A model generated the notes under the pieces. That model was not told the DNA's origin. It did no database searches and was given only the letters and a program-made list of their open reading frames with translations. Positions 25,409 through 34,093 of a stretch of DNA of 64,000 bases are shown piece by piece. The number at the start of each line of letters is the position of its first letter. Position 1 is the stretch's first letter. The position numbers and the translations under genes were made by a program. The DNA lies in NCBI GenBank assembly GCA_031178355.1, contig JAPSJC010000002.1, positions 1 through 64,000 on the forward strand, read 5' to 3'. The stretch comes from Ureibacillus sp. (GTDB lineage: Bacteria; Bacillota; Bacilli; Bacillales_A; Planococcaceae).

Positions 25409-26305
25409 TTAATTAATTCCTAAATATTCTTCTAAAGTAACTCCAGATTCGTAAACTTCCGTCGCAACAGGGATCCCTAAATAACGAAAATGCCATGATT
25501 CATACATATAACCCGTAATAAGTTCCTTACCTTTCGGATAACGAAGGATAAAGCCATACTCATGCGCATTTTCCACTAGCCATTTCCCCGCTTCAGACTC
25601 TCCAAATTCACTTGTTAGCCATAAATCTTCACGGTTTACCTCTCCTATGTCGAATGCTAAACCAGTTTGGTGTTCGGAATAACCAGGACGGGCACTATAG
25701 CGATCCGCATTGTCCTTACCATCGCGTTCTACATACCGTGAATATAGGGTTGTTTGATATTCAAATGAACGATAGGTACTAAAGGCTGTTAGCTCAAAAC
25801 CCGCTTCACTTGCTGCAGTAGCCATATCTTCAAATGCAACACGTGCTTCTACACTTTCTCCAGGACTAAAACTTTTCGGTAAAGGGTATTTCTTGTTAGT
25901 AATTAATATTCCATCAATATAAGTTGGTTCTAAAGGCAATGATAGTCCAACAATGTAACCATTGTCATCTTCTTTTTCAACTCTATTTTCTTTTTGTTCG
26001 GAATTATTATTGTCTTTTGCATCATCTTTATCTTTATTATCTACAGGGGTTTGAGAGTTCGGTTGATCATCCAAATCTTTGTCTATATCAATAGGAGTAA
26101 CTTCTGATGGAATTCTATCATTAACAACCTTACCCTGTTCCCCAACATTATTACTACCATTTTCATTCACTTGAGTTTCTTCCTCTTTACTAGATACATT
26201 ATTTAAAAAAAATAAAACTACGGCTATCACCACTACTAATATAATAATTGTAACAACAGACATTAGTGTTTTTTTTGATTTTTTAGTTGATGAAGGATAT
26301 TTCAC
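25409..26305 (-). CDS. D-alanyl-D-alanine carboxypeptidase, VanY/M15B family
   Basis: 298 residues: one N-terminal membrane anchor (about 13-34), a long Asn/Asp/Lys-rich linker (35-115), and a C-terminal M15 domain. Zinc motifs are SEHQTGLAFDIG (SxHxxGxAxD) and YESWHFRYLG. It trims the terminal D-Ala from peptidoglycan outside the cell. Presence of this family is normal in Bacillales and does not mean vancomycin resistance; no vanHAX genes are nearby. Confidence 0.92.
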   Translation of the reverse strand: MKYPSSTKKSKKTLMSVVTIIILVVVIAVVLFFLNNVSSKEEETQVNENGSNNVGEQGKVVNDRIPSEVTPIDIDKDLDDQPNSQTPVDNKDKDDAKDNNNSEQKENRVEKEDDNGYIVGLSLPLEPTYIDGILITNKKYPLPKSFSPGESVEARVAFEDMATAASEAGFELTAFSTYRSFEYQTTLYSRYVERDGKDNADRYSARPGYSEHQTGLAFDIGEVNREDLWLTSEFGESEAGKWLVENAHEYGFILRYPKGKELITGYMYESWHFRYLGIPVATEVYESGVTLEEYLGIN

Positions 26306-26409
26306 TTCTCTTACCTACTTTCTATGACAATGATATTATTTTAGCACCCTTTTCAGTTTTTGAGTCTATTATTTTCATAAATTACTAGATTGGTGCGTGG
26401 CGCCATACA

Positions 26410-26443
26410 ACAAAAAAAACCGAAGACTAATGTCTCGGTTTTC
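26410..26443 (-). terminator. Terminator of the yidC gene
   Basis: On the minus strand ACCGAGAC / GTCTTCGGT stem (one base slipped), loop TAAT-like, followed by eight T. Confidence 0.85.
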
Positions 26444-26466
26444 AATCTGATTGTAATTAAATTAAA

Positions 26467-27222
26467 TTACTTCTGTACTTCCGGAATATTTGAATAGAAT
26501 TTTCGACCAATATAAGTTTGAATGATTAGCAATAATCCACTAACAGACCAATAAAGCGGAAGAGCAGCCATAGAGGACAATGAGATAATGACAATCATTA
26601 TTGGTGAAATATAAACCATCAATTTCATTTGAGCTTTTTGTGCTTCAGGTACTGTCCATAGCGAGACTTGAGCTTGTACAAAGTAAACTATCCCCGCAAT
26701 AACAGTCATTACTATATCCGATGCTCCTAAATTAAACCATAAAAATTCATGAGTTTTTACATCTGATGAATACAAAATAGCAAAATATAGTCCCATGATA
26801 ATCGGCATTTGAATGACTATTGGTAAACAGCCCATATTAAAAGGATTGATGCCATTATCACGGTATAATGCAAGCATTTCTTGTTGAATTGCCATCTGTT
26901 CTTCTTTAGTTTTTGCAGCTTTCAATCGTGTTTGGATTTCGTCCATTTTCGGCTTAACAACATCCATTTTCGATTTCATAATAGCCTGATTACGATAGTT
27001 TTTAAGCATTGGGGGCATTAAAATTAAACGAATAGCAACTGTAATTGCAATAATCGCTAATCCATAGCTACCACCAAATAACCCCCCTAAGTAATCTAGT
27101 AAAAAATCCATTGGTTTTACAAATATGTTATAAAAGAATCCTTCTTGATTTTCTACTGATTGACAACCAGTTAAGATAAATAATAAGGCGCCAAGCATAG
27201 AGAATAACAGTAGTTTTTTCAT
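26467..27222 (-). CDS. yidC: YidC/Oxa1-family membrane protein insertase (MisC type)
   Basis: About 251 residues. A lipoprotein signal with lipobox LTGC (Cys about 19) is followed by five membrane segments. IRLILMPPM carries the conserved arginine of the hydrophilic groove, and NPFNMGCLPIVIQMPI the loop and third helix. It inserts and folds membrane proteins. The ATG at 27222 has GGTGGAG upstream; the in-frame GTG at 27234 is part of that site. It could be either the SpoIIIJ- or YqjG-type paralogue. No MifM-like leader peptide was found upstream. Confidence 0.93.
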   Translation of the reverse strand: MKKLLLFSMLGALLFILTGCQSVENQEGFFYNIFVKPMDFLLDYLGGLFGGSYGLAIIAITVAIRLILMPPMLKNYRNQAIMKSKMDVVKPKMDEIQTRLKAAKTKEEQMAIQQEMLALYRDNGINPFNMGCLPIVIQMPIIMGLYFAILYSSDVKTHEFLWFNLGASDIVMTVIAGIVYFVQAQVSLWTVPEAQKAQMKLMVYISPIMIVIISLSSMAALPLYWSVSGLLLIIQTYIGRKFYSNIPEVQK

Positions 27223-27255
27223 TTCTCCACCCACTATACGTTTTTACTAAGTTGA

Positions 27256-27285
27256 AGTATACAGTAATCAGACTATGAAATTCAA
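27256..27285 (-). promoter_or_regulatory. Promoter of the yidC gene
   Basis: On the minus strand: TTGAAT, 18 bases, TATACT, giving a leader of about 27 bases. Confidence 0.6.
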
Positions 27286-27342
27286 TTAGCAGATGCTTAT
27301 TCTTATAGAACCAATAAGTTAAACCTCCTGCATATGAAAAGC

Positions 27343-28134
27343 TTACACCTTTTCAACTTCTACTTCGTTTATATTAAATCGATAGAATTCATGGTGTAAC
27401 TCATCTCTAAAATGTTTCGGAGTAACACCGGTATACTTTTTGAATATACGAGTAAAGTAACTTTGATTACAGAAGTGGAATTGTTCTGAGATAGATGTAA
27501 TACTCTTATTTGTATGTCTTAAATAGTATTGAGATTCTTCTACTCTACGTACATTTAAATATTCCACTAGCGTTATTCCAACATGTTCTCTAAATATACG
27601 GGAAAGATGACTTGTACTAATATGGAACTTATTCGCAATACTTTCTACAGTCAAGTCACTCTCAAGTTCATCGTTTATGTACATTATTACTTTGTTAACA
27701 GTTTGATGTTTAAATGAAGGTTGTTTACGATCTGCGATAAAGTCGACAAAGAACTCAATTAACTCATCTGCAAATTGTAAAAATTCTGCATCTTTCATCT
27801 TATTTTCAATCATGTCAATACATGCATAGTTAAAAGCAAATGCCTTCTTAGAAGGTACCTGGTTATCTAATAACTTCCGTGCAACTATTGAAGACAAAGT
27901 AGCAAAATATCCACGAACTATTTTTATAACTTGTTTACCAAATCGGATCGAAAGAATATCAATAATTTCATGTAAAGATTGTTTTGCCTTTGCTGATTCT
28001 AAGTGAAAGACCTCATACAACAGCTTAGATTCAATATGAAAAAAGTCTTCCAACCCGCTATATTTATTGATACCGTCTATTTCTTGAAAGTATCTCTTAG
28101 AAATGGTTTCAGATATTGAATGTTGATGCTGCAT
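27343..28134 (-). CDS. AraC-family transcriptional regulator
   Basis: 263 residues. The last 100 hold two helix-turn-helix units (LTVESIANKFHISTSHLSRIF and the second around SEQFHFCNQSYFTRIFKKYTG). The first 150 residues are a helical sensor domain I do not recognise. It is divergent from the LytTR regulator gene and close to the CoA-transferase gene, so control of that gene is a reasonable guess but not shown. Confidence 0.88.
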   Translation of the reverse strand: MQHQHSISETISKRYFQEIDGINKYSGLEDFFHIESKLLYEVFHLESAKAKQSLHEIIDILSIRFGKQVIKIVRGYFATLSSIVARKLLDNQVPSKKAFAFNYACIDMIENKMKDAEFLQFADELIEFFVDFIADRKQPSFKHQTVNKVIMYINDELESDLTVESIANKFHISTSHLSRIFREHVGITLVEYLNVRRVEESQYYLRHTNKSITSISEQFHFCNQSYFTRIFKKYTGVTPKHFRDELHHEFYRFNINEVEVEKV

Positions 28135-28647
28135 AAATTACCCCATCTTTCTTCAGAATGCAATCGCATAAATTATTTGCAGATAAAACATATATTTTAT
28201 ATTTTACTTAAAATATAAAATATGAATATAGTAATATTCATAAAAAAACGATTTAAAACACTATTAAACGAGTATATTATGCAAAAACTTAACAGATTCC
28301 CTCTTGTAAATATGTATAAAGTAATTATTTTACCTAAAATGAATATTACCATAATTTGCGATTTTTTTTCAACTCTATTTTAAATGTACTCATTTGTAGC
28401 AGTAAATAGTATTTATCTTTTTATTCTATTATTCTATACGAAAACGAATTCTATTACAGTATAATATTCCGGTTATTATATGTTAAAATTACCAATTGAT
28501 ATTTAATATTGAAATTAAATACCCACTGGTTTTTGAATTTGTACAAATTTTTCTTGATTATTCCACAATCTTCTTTGTTTCAATTATTTAAATATGTAGT
28601 AGAATTATTGTATACTAATTTAAAATGTAATGAAGAGGTGTAATATA
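28135..28647. other. AT-rich regulatory region between the AraC and LytTR genes
   Basis: 513 bases with no gene. It holds a 32-bp palindrome at 28192-28223 and several short A/T inverted repeats. TATACT at about 28612-28617 is a likely -10 for the LytTR gene; the -35 is poor. Confidence 0.4.
28192..28223. promoter_or_regulatory. 32-bp A/T palindrome
   Basis: ATATTTTATATTTTA-C-TTAAAATATAAAATAT, a near-perfect inverted repeat about 60 bases upstream of the AraC gene start. It could be an operator or a strong hairpin; simple A/T composition lowers its significance. Confidence 0.35.
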
Positions 28648-29298
28648 GTGGACCCAAAGCAAATCGAGGAAATCATGGATGTCATAAAAGATTTCTTTCC
28701 AGAAAACACATCAATCGCAATCTCTGATACAAATGAATATTTGTATTATCAACCAAGTAAAAAAGTTGATCTAAAAATCAAACCTGGTGATCCTATTAAA
28801 GAGGGATCTGCTGCATCTAAAGCTCTTACATATGGCCAAAAAATCAATACTTATATCGAACCTGATATTTTTGGTGTTCCTTATTATGGAATGAGTATTC
28901 CACTGATTGAAGAAGGGGAAACAAAAGGTGCTATTACTGCTATTTTCCCACAAAAACCTTCTCCATTTTTAACGAATTATATAACAATTAAAATCGATGA
29001 TTGTTGGTATCCAATTAATCATAATGAAGTTGTATATTTAGAAACACAATTAAGAAAAACACTTGTAAAAACTATGAGTCGCGAGGGTTATCACCGTTTA
29101 AATTTAAGTGACTTAGAACTTTTCTTAGCCCCAGATTCATTCATTAGATGTCACCGTTCATATATTGTAAATATTAACTTTATTGAAGAAATTCAACCGG
29201 ATTCTCATTCAACCTTCTTATTAATCATGAAGGATGGTACTCGAATTCCGGTAAGTCAAAGATATGCAAGTTACTTCCGTCGTTCTTTAGGCTTCTAG
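28648..29298 (+). CDS. LytTR-domain transcriptional regulator with N-terminal sensor
   Basis: 216 residues from a GTG start with GAGGTG 7 bases upstream (the ATG at 28630 lies before that site). Residues 1-110 form a PAS/cache-like sensor resembling those of some chemoreceptors (KIKPGDPIKEGSAASKAL ... FGVPYYGMSIPLIEEGE). The C-terminal 100 are a LytTR DNA-binding domain (LETQLRKTLV ... FIRCHRSYIVNINFIEEI). It has no receiver domain, so it would sense a small molecule directly. It lies directly upstream of the CoA-transferase gene and probably regulates it. Confidence 0.85.
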   Translation: MDPKQIEEIMDVIKDFFPENTSIAISDTNEYLYYQPSKKVDLKIKPGDPIKEGSAASKALTYGQKINTYIEPDIFGVPYYGMSIPLIEEGETKGAITAIFPQKPSPFLTNYITIKIDDCWYPINHNEVVYLETQLRKTLVKTMSREGYHRLNLSDLELFLAPDSFIRCHRSYIVNINFIEEIQPDSHSTFLLIMKDGTRIPVSQRYASYFRRSLGF

Positions 29299-29319
29299 AA
29301 AAAAATATATTATACTACT

Positions 29320-29363
29320 AAAGCGACTTTCGAACTACATTTCAAAGTCGCTTTATATTTTTT
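29320..29363 (+). terminator. Terminator of the LytTR gene
   Basis: AAAGCGACTTT / AAAGTCGCTTT stem, loop of about 13, followed by ATATTTTTTT. Confidence 0.85.
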
Positions 29364-29581
29364 TGCTCTTCCCCAAATCAACCTCACCCCTCCCAAACCT
29401 TATATCCTATCATTTTTACTGGTTATTTCTTCTTAAAACGACATTTAAGCACTTTCATAAAATTATTGGAGATTTTGTGACATTTTAGTGTTAATATAAG
29501 AATATAAGAATTATATTAAGTTGCACTTATTATAGTGTACCGTTTATGCTTTCATATATATAACTAAAGGGGGATTTAAAT

Positions 29582-31102
29582 ATGGATCCAAGAGTCGAAA
29601 AACGCTTAGGTCTTAAAAATTTGTCAGATAAAGTCGTATCAGCTGAGGCTGCTGCAGCTTTAATACCTAACGGTGCAGTTGTAGGTATGAGTGGTTTCAC
29701 ACGTGCTGGAGATGCAAAAGTTGTACCTATGGCTTTAGTTGAACGTGCTAAACAAGAGGAATTTAAAATTGATGTATACACTGGTGCTTCACTTGGACCT
29801 GAAGTGGACAAGTATTTAGCTGAAGCTGGTGCGATTCGTAAACGTGGGCCTTTCATCGCTGACCCGATGATTCGTAACCAAATTAACTCTGGTGATGTTT
29901 TATATGTAGACGCTCATCTTTCTCATAACGCTGAGTTAGTACGTCAAGGAATTATCGGTCCAATCCAATATTTAATCGTCGAAGCTGCTGCAATTACAGA
30001 AGATGGTTTAATAATCCCAACAACATCTGTTGGTAACTCACCAATTTTTGCTGAATATGCAGAAAATATTATTGTTGAATTAAACATCGCACATCCTGAA
30101 AGTCTAATTGGTATTCATGATATTTATGTACCAGGAGCTCAAGGAGAACGCGGTCCAATTCCTTTAACTGATGCTACACAACGTATTGGAGAAATCGGAA
30201 TTAAAGTTGACCCAGCTAAAATTAAGGCAATCGTTATTTCTGAAGAGCCAGATGCTCCTTCATTAATCGTTCCTCCAGATGAAGAAACTCAAACAATGGC
30301 TAACATTTTACTTGATTTCTTCCGTTCTGAAATTAAAGCTGGACGCTTAACGAACAAATTAATGCCTTTACAATCAGGTGTTGGTTCTGTAGCAAACGCT
30401 GTACTTGATGGCTTTGCAGATTCTGAATTTGAAGATTTAGTCGTGGCTTCAGAAGTACTTCAAGACGCAGTATTTAACTTAATCGATGCAGGTAAAGTAA
30501 GCTATGCTTCTGCTACTTCTATTACAATTTCAGAAGAATTACAGAAAAAAGTTTATGGTAACCTTGAAAAGTATGCAGATAAATTAGTACTACGTCCACA
30601 AGAAATTTCGAACCATCCAGAAGTAATCCGTCGACTCGGATTAATTTCTATTAATACTGCTCTTGAGTTAGATATTTATGGTAATGTAAATTCAACTCAC
30701 GTTAGCGGTACAAAAATGATGAATGGTATTGGTGGATCAGGAGACTTCGCTCGTAACGCACGTCTTGGTATCTTCGTAACGAAATCATATGCTAAAGGTG
30801 GAGCAATCTCATCAATCGTACCAATGGTATCTCACGTAGATCATACTGAGCACGACGTAGATGTTATTGTTACTGAACAAGGTATTGCAGACTTACGTGG
30901 ACTAGCTCCAAAAGAACGCGCTGTAAAAATTATCGAAAACTGTGTTCACCCTGATTTCAAAGAACAAATGTGGGATTACTACAACCGCGCAGTTGAGGCA
31001 ACTGGTAACGCACAAACTCCTCATATTTTAGAGGAAGCTTTATCATGGCACGTTAATCTAGCTAAAAACAAAACAATGAAACAAGAAATTTCGAAAGCAT
31101 AA
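29582..31102 (+). CDS. Succinate/acetate CoA-transferase (acetyl-CoA hydrolase family)
   Basis: 506 residues, the length of AarC/YgfH-type succinate:acetate CoA-transferases. The expected catalytic glutamate is E291 in VVASEVLQD, close to E294 of AarC; the oxyanion glycines are in QSGVGSVANAV, and MNGIGGSGDFARN is the GxGG..DF motif. It moves CoA between acetate and succinate, linking acetate use to the TCA cycle. GGGGGA lies 9 bases before the ATG. It stands alone, with a terminator in front and behind and two regulators upstream. Confidence 0.9.
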   Translation: MDPRVEKRLGLKNLSDKVVSAEAAAALIPNGAVVGMSGFTRAGDAKVVPMALVERAKQEEFKIDVYTGASLGPEVDKYLAEAGAIRKRGPFIADPMIRNQINSGDVLYVDAHLSHNAELVRQGIIGPIQYLIVEAAAITEDGLIIPTTSVGNSPIFAEYAENIIVELNIAHPESLIGIHDIYVPGAQGERGPIPLTDATQRIGEIGIKVDPAKIKAIVISEEPDAPSLIVPPDEETQTMANILLDFFRSEIKAGRLTNKLMPLQSGVGSVANAVLDGFADSEFEDLVVASEVLQDAVFNLIDAGKVSYASATSITISEELQKKVYGNLEKYADKLVLRPQEISNHPEVIRRLGLISINTALELDIYGNVNSTHVSGTKMMNGIGGSGDFARNARLGIFVTKSYAKGGAISSIVPMVSHVDHTEHDVDVIVTEQGIADLRGLAPKERAVKIIENCVHPDFKEQMWDYYNRAVEATGNAQTPHILEEALSWHVNLAKNKTMKQEISKA

Positions 31103-31118
31103 TATAATAAAATAAATA

Positions 31119-31152
31119 AGTCGACAACTAGAATATTAGTTGTCGACTTTTT
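31119..31152. terminator. Bidirectional terminator
   Basis: AGTCGACAACTA / TAGTTGTCGACT stem with a 7-base loop and TTTTTATTAT on the plus side. It serves the CoA-transferase and probably the facing small gene. Confidence 0.85.
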
Positions 31153-31153
31153 A

Positions 31154-31450
31154 TTATAATCTTTCCTGTTTATGATTATAGTATGAGAGTGCGGTTTGAC
31201 CCCCGCCTTCTCCTATGAAGTTATTTCCCCTAATGCTTGTATCATTAACACTCGCTGCTGTTTCAGCTAATTCCCTTAATGAATCATTTTCTAGGTTGAA
31301 GTTTTTGAAATTTGAATTATTTGTCGCTTTTGATTTAATAGAATTAAATAAATTCATAGTTTTTTCACGGTTTTGTTTTTTACTTAAAAATGTAGCAACA
31401 CCAGCTGCAAATGCTGCCAAAACTACACCTTTTCCTTTCATTTTCGCCAT
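31154..31450 (-). CDS. Small protein of 98 residues with N-terminal hydrophobic segment
   Basis: 98 residues. GVVLAAFAAGVATFL (about 8-22) is a short hydrophobic helix followed by a Lys/Asn-rich helical part and a glycine-rich GEGGGQTALSYYNH tail. It resembles YtxH-type general stress proteins only in layout; I do not recognise the family. TTGGAGGGATAGAAT precedes the ATG. Confidence 0.75.
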   Translation of the reverse strand: MAKMKGKGVVLAAFAAGVATFLSKKQNREKTMNLFNSIKSKATNNSNFKNFNLENDSLRELAETAASVNDTSIRGNNFIGEGGGQTALSYYNHKQERL

Positions 31451-31658
31451 ATTCTATCCCTCCAATTTAAACTTACACTTTACTTTTTCCTTTTTTAATT
31501 TATTTATACGGATTAATGTGTCTATTTATTTGTTGTTTTGATTTCATTAACACTAATAATGTCTTTTTTTATATTTTATTGCTATTTTGTTATATTTACC
31601 GTTTCATTCTAATAAAATATTAGTATTTACTTTTATAGATAAACGGAGGATTGGCTTC

Positions 31659-31760
31659 ATGAAAAATATAAATGTTTCTTATGATTGGATAGAAGTAACC
31701 TCATACCTTATTGGCGCCGTTTTTTTAACAGGTATTATTTATTTCTTTGTTCAACCTTAA
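31659..31760 (+). CDS. Small single-span membrane protein of 33 residues
   Basis: An ATG frame of 33 codons with GGAGG 9 bases upstream. It starts MKNINVSYDWIEVTSY and continues with one membrane helix (LIGAVFLTGIIYFFV, about 17-31). Small hydrophobic proteins of this kind are common in Bacillales and often missed. No terminator of its own is obvious before 31810. Function unknown. Confidence 0.6.
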   Translation: MKNINVSYDWIEVTSYLIGAVFLTGIIYFFVQP

Positions 31761-31809
31761 ACCTTACAATGATCATCCAAATTCCAACTCTATTCACATT
31801 AATTAATCC

Positions 31810-31855
31810 GTAAATTAAAAAAGTGTGTAGAAGGGGCTTACCACATCTACACACT
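31810..31855 (-). terminator. Terminator of the GNAT gene
   Basis: On the minus strand AGTGTGTAGA / TCTACACACT stem, loop about 17, followed by TTTTTAATTT. Confidence 0.8.
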
Positions 31856-31866
31856 GACTATTTTTA

Positions 31867-32148
31867 TTATGCCTTTACATCGTCATATTCATTGCTTTTA
31901 TTAAAAGCAGCTACCACGTAAGAGCAAACGGCTTCCATTTTGTAGTTATTTTCTCTTGCATAATCTGTTGCTTTATCTAATAGTTTTTTAGCAATTCCTT
32001 GACCTCTTAGTACATCTGATACATACGTATGGTTCATGACCATAACGTCCCCTTTTTGTATCCACTCAATTTCAGCTAATTTTTCCCCATCTTTTTTGTA
32101 CTCAAAAGCAAAATTTTGTGAACCTAATTCATTCAACGTGAATTCCAT
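31867..32148 (-). CDS. Small GNAT-fold N-acetyltransferase (YjdJ type)
   Basis: 93 residues. The acetyl-CoA site is DVLRGQGIAKKLLDKA (the V/I-x-x-x-x-R-G-x-G/A motif), and the protein is the short form with the YVSDVLRGQG and VCSYVVAAFNK signatures of the YjdJ/Gcn5-like small family. Substrate unknown. The ATG at 32148 has AAAGGGGG upstream; the in-frame TTG at 32172 precedes that site. Confidence 0.85.
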   Translation of the reverse strand: MEFTLNELGSQNFAFEYKKDGEKLAEIEWIQKGDVMVMNHTYVSDVLRGQGIAKKLLDKATDYARENNYKMEAVCSYVVAAFNKSNEYDDVKA

Positions 32149-32213
32149 TATTTTATTCCCCCTTTGCTTCAATATAACATATTCAAATTTGAAGCTTAAT
32201 TATTATGCATGGA

Positions 32214-33068
32214 TCATTGCAATTCTGTCCATCCATCTTGTTGTTTTACTCTACCAACTTTCATTAAAGAACCTAGGGCACGTTTAAACGCACCTTTACT
32301 CATATGGAACATTTCCGTAATTTCTTCTGGAGTTGATTTGTCACTAAAAGGCATTTTGCCGCCAACACTATTTAAATAGGCTAGAATTTGTTCCGCATCA
32401 GAACTAAGTCGTTCATGTTTTCTCGGAAGAAGTGAACCATTTAAAGTACCGTCATCCTTTACAGCGATTATTCGAACTGTTACATCTTGTCCTATTCTTG
32501 GTTCTCCTTCCATTTCAGTATTATGAACAAAAATACGATATGGCTGATCAATACCTAATAAGAAAGATCCTACAGGTAATAAACGATATGGTCGAGCATT
32601 TAAGTTTTTATTGTGCATATCTTCTAATGCACCTTCATAAAGTTCATTTACTTTTTCTTCTGTCACAAGTCGACCAAACAAATCTCCATTTCGATCTGTA
32701 CGTAGAGTTAAAAATAAATGATCTCCAATCTCCGGCCATAGATCGCGAATAGGCGGTAAGTCCTCAGCTTGTACTAATACTTCTTTCGTTGTACCAATAT
32801 CTACATAAGCTCCTTCATTAGATACCTTGATTACACGCGCCCAACCGTATTCTCCTTGTTGTATATGGGGGATGGCAGTTGTTGCTTGTAAACTCCCTCT
32901 TCTGTCTGCCAATAGAAAGACTTTTATGCGATCCCCTCTAGAAAGAGGTTCTGAAAGTTCCGAACTATTCAACGGAATTTCTATTTCACCGTTCGTTAAA
33001 AAAATACGTGATCCTTGTTCTTCTAATACAGTTAATTCAACTACTTGTCCTGATTTAAGTTCTTCCAT
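32214..33068 (-). CDS. cvfB: CvfB-like S1-domain RNA-binding protein (YitL)
   Basis: About 284 residues with three S1-type domains (for example WARVIKVSNEGAYVDIGTTKEVLV) and a C-terminal winged helix (ITEMFHMSKGAFKRALGSLMKVGRV). The family is known from CvfB of Staphylococcus aureus, which affects virulence gene expression by binding RNA. The ATG at 33068 has AAAGGA 6 bases upstream. It lies 35 bases downstream of mntR in the same direction. Confidence 0.9.
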   Translation of the reverse strand: MEELKSGQVVELTVLEEQGSRIFLTNGEIEIPLNSSELSEPLSRGDRIKVFLLADRRGSLQATTAIPHIQQGEYGWARVIKVSNEGAYVDIGTTKEVLVQAEDLPPIRDLWPEIGDHLFLTLRTDRNGDLFGRLVTEEKVNELYEGALEDMHNKNLNARPYRLLPVGSFLLGIDQPYRIFVHNTEMEGEPRIGQDVTVRIIAVKDDGTLNGSLLPRKHERLSSDAEQILAYLNSVGGKMPFSDKSTPEEITEMFHMSKGAFKRALGSLMKVGRVKQQDGWTELQ

Positions 33069-33103
33069 AGTTATTCCTTTCAATTCCTTTGAGTTTTTTC
33101 ATA

Positions 33104-33514
33104 TTACTGTGCTTTTAAGTCTTCCAATTTTTTCAACAAAGCTTTGTCTTCTTCTAAAAGTTGAACTAAATCCGCTATTCTATCTATAGAATTCCAACTT
33201 AAATGATGTTCAATACCCTCAACATCTGCATATATCCGTTCTTCATCTACACCAATCAAACGTAAAAATTGTTCTAGCAGATCATGTCTTTTTACAAGTC
33301 TTTTTCCAAGTCGCTCTCCCTTTGATGTTAGTGTCAGCCCTCTATATTTTTCGTATATTAAATAGCCATCTTTGTCTAATTTTTGGACCATTTTGGTAAC
33401 TGAGGAAGGTAAAACTGATAATGCTTCTGCTATGTCAGACACCCTTGCATATCCTTTTGTTTCGATCAATAAATAAATTTGTTCGATATGGTCTTCCATA
33501 CTAGGTGTAGGCAT
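33104..33514 (-). CDS. mntR: Manganese-responsive repressor MntR
   Basis: 136 residues, DtxR family. The winged helix is [19 protein letters not shown]. All manganese ligands known from B. subtilis MntR are in place: D8, E11, H77, E99, E102, H103. It represses manganese importers when Mn is plentiful. No Mn transporter is nearby. AGTGAGGGG precedes the ATG. Confidence 0.96.
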   Translation of the reverse strand: MPTPSMEDHIEQIYLLIETKGYARVSDIAEALSVLPSSVTKMVQKLDKDGYLIYEKYRGLTLTSKGERLGKRLVKRHDLLEQFLRLIGVDEERIYADVEGIEHHLSWNSIDRIADLVQLLEEDKALLKKLEDLKAQ

Positions 33515-33655
33515 TAGCGACCCCTCACTTTCAGAATCTTACATTTAAGTTTACTACAACCTTAACAGAAAAGGTAACAAATAACGATGAAACCAAAGAA
33601 TAACATAGTCATTTTTGTAAAGGTTTCAAAATATAGGTGTAATTATATTATTTAG

Positions 33656-33690
33656 TATAAAAAGCTGACTCTATTTTACTGAGTCAGCCT
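33656..33690 (-). terminator. Terminator of the ComFB-like gene
   Basis: On the minus strand GCTGACTC / GAGTCAGC stem, loop 9, followed by TTTTTATACT. Confidence 0.85.
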
Positions 33691-33718
33691 CATTATTTAC
33701 CAATCACTATGTAGTTTA

Positions 33719-33997
33719 TTAATGCCCTGGTTCCTTACCAACCGAATGAATAGCATGAATAATCTCTTTATTAACTATATTAATGTATATAGAATTTTTT
33801 AACTTATTATATACATCATTTCTTTCTTGAATAGATGATACATAGTTTGACGGTAATTTATTCAATACATTAGCAACAATGTTCAATTCACAATGTTCAC
33901 AGTGGCAAAACGTTTGGTAATCAGAGCTGAATAATAAAAATCGAACGAGACCATGGACTATTTCTTCTGTAACATTTAGTAATTTCGGTTGTGACAT
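33719..33997 (-). CDS. ComFB-family protein
   Basis: 92 residues. NVTEEIVHGLVRFLL, then CHCEHCELNIVANVLNKLP and YVSS, match the pattern of the late competence protein ComFB (E..V, CxxC, D/N-I-x-A-x-A-L-N-x-L-P-P-x-Y). The three cysteines suggest metal binding. ComFB-like proteins of cyanobacteria bind cyclic dinucleotides, but I cannot say whether this one does. It is not next to comFA/comFC. GGAG lies 11 bases before the ATG. Confidence 0.75.
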   Translation of the reverse strand: MSQPKLLNVTEEIVHGLVRFLLFSSDYQTFCHCEHCELNIVANVLNKLPSNYVSSIQERNDVYNKLKNSIYINIVNKEIIHAIHSVGKEPGH

Positions 33998-34093
33998 ATT
34001 TATTTTTACTCCATAGTAGATTATTTGTTCCAGTTAATATCAATGGTTAAAACTTTTTCTTTGATATAATATACACTTTAAGTATTATAAAAA

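Noticed and set aside
25409..26305. VanY as a sign of a glycopeptide-resistance cluster
   Set aside because: No vanH, vanA/B, vanX, vanR or vanS nearby, and ddl shows the D-Ala-D-Ala type tyrosine; M15 carboxypeptidases are normal in this group.
27223..27342. MifM-like sensor peptide upstream of yidC
   Set aside because: The gap has a promoter close to yidC and no leader frame with a ribosome binding site reading into it.
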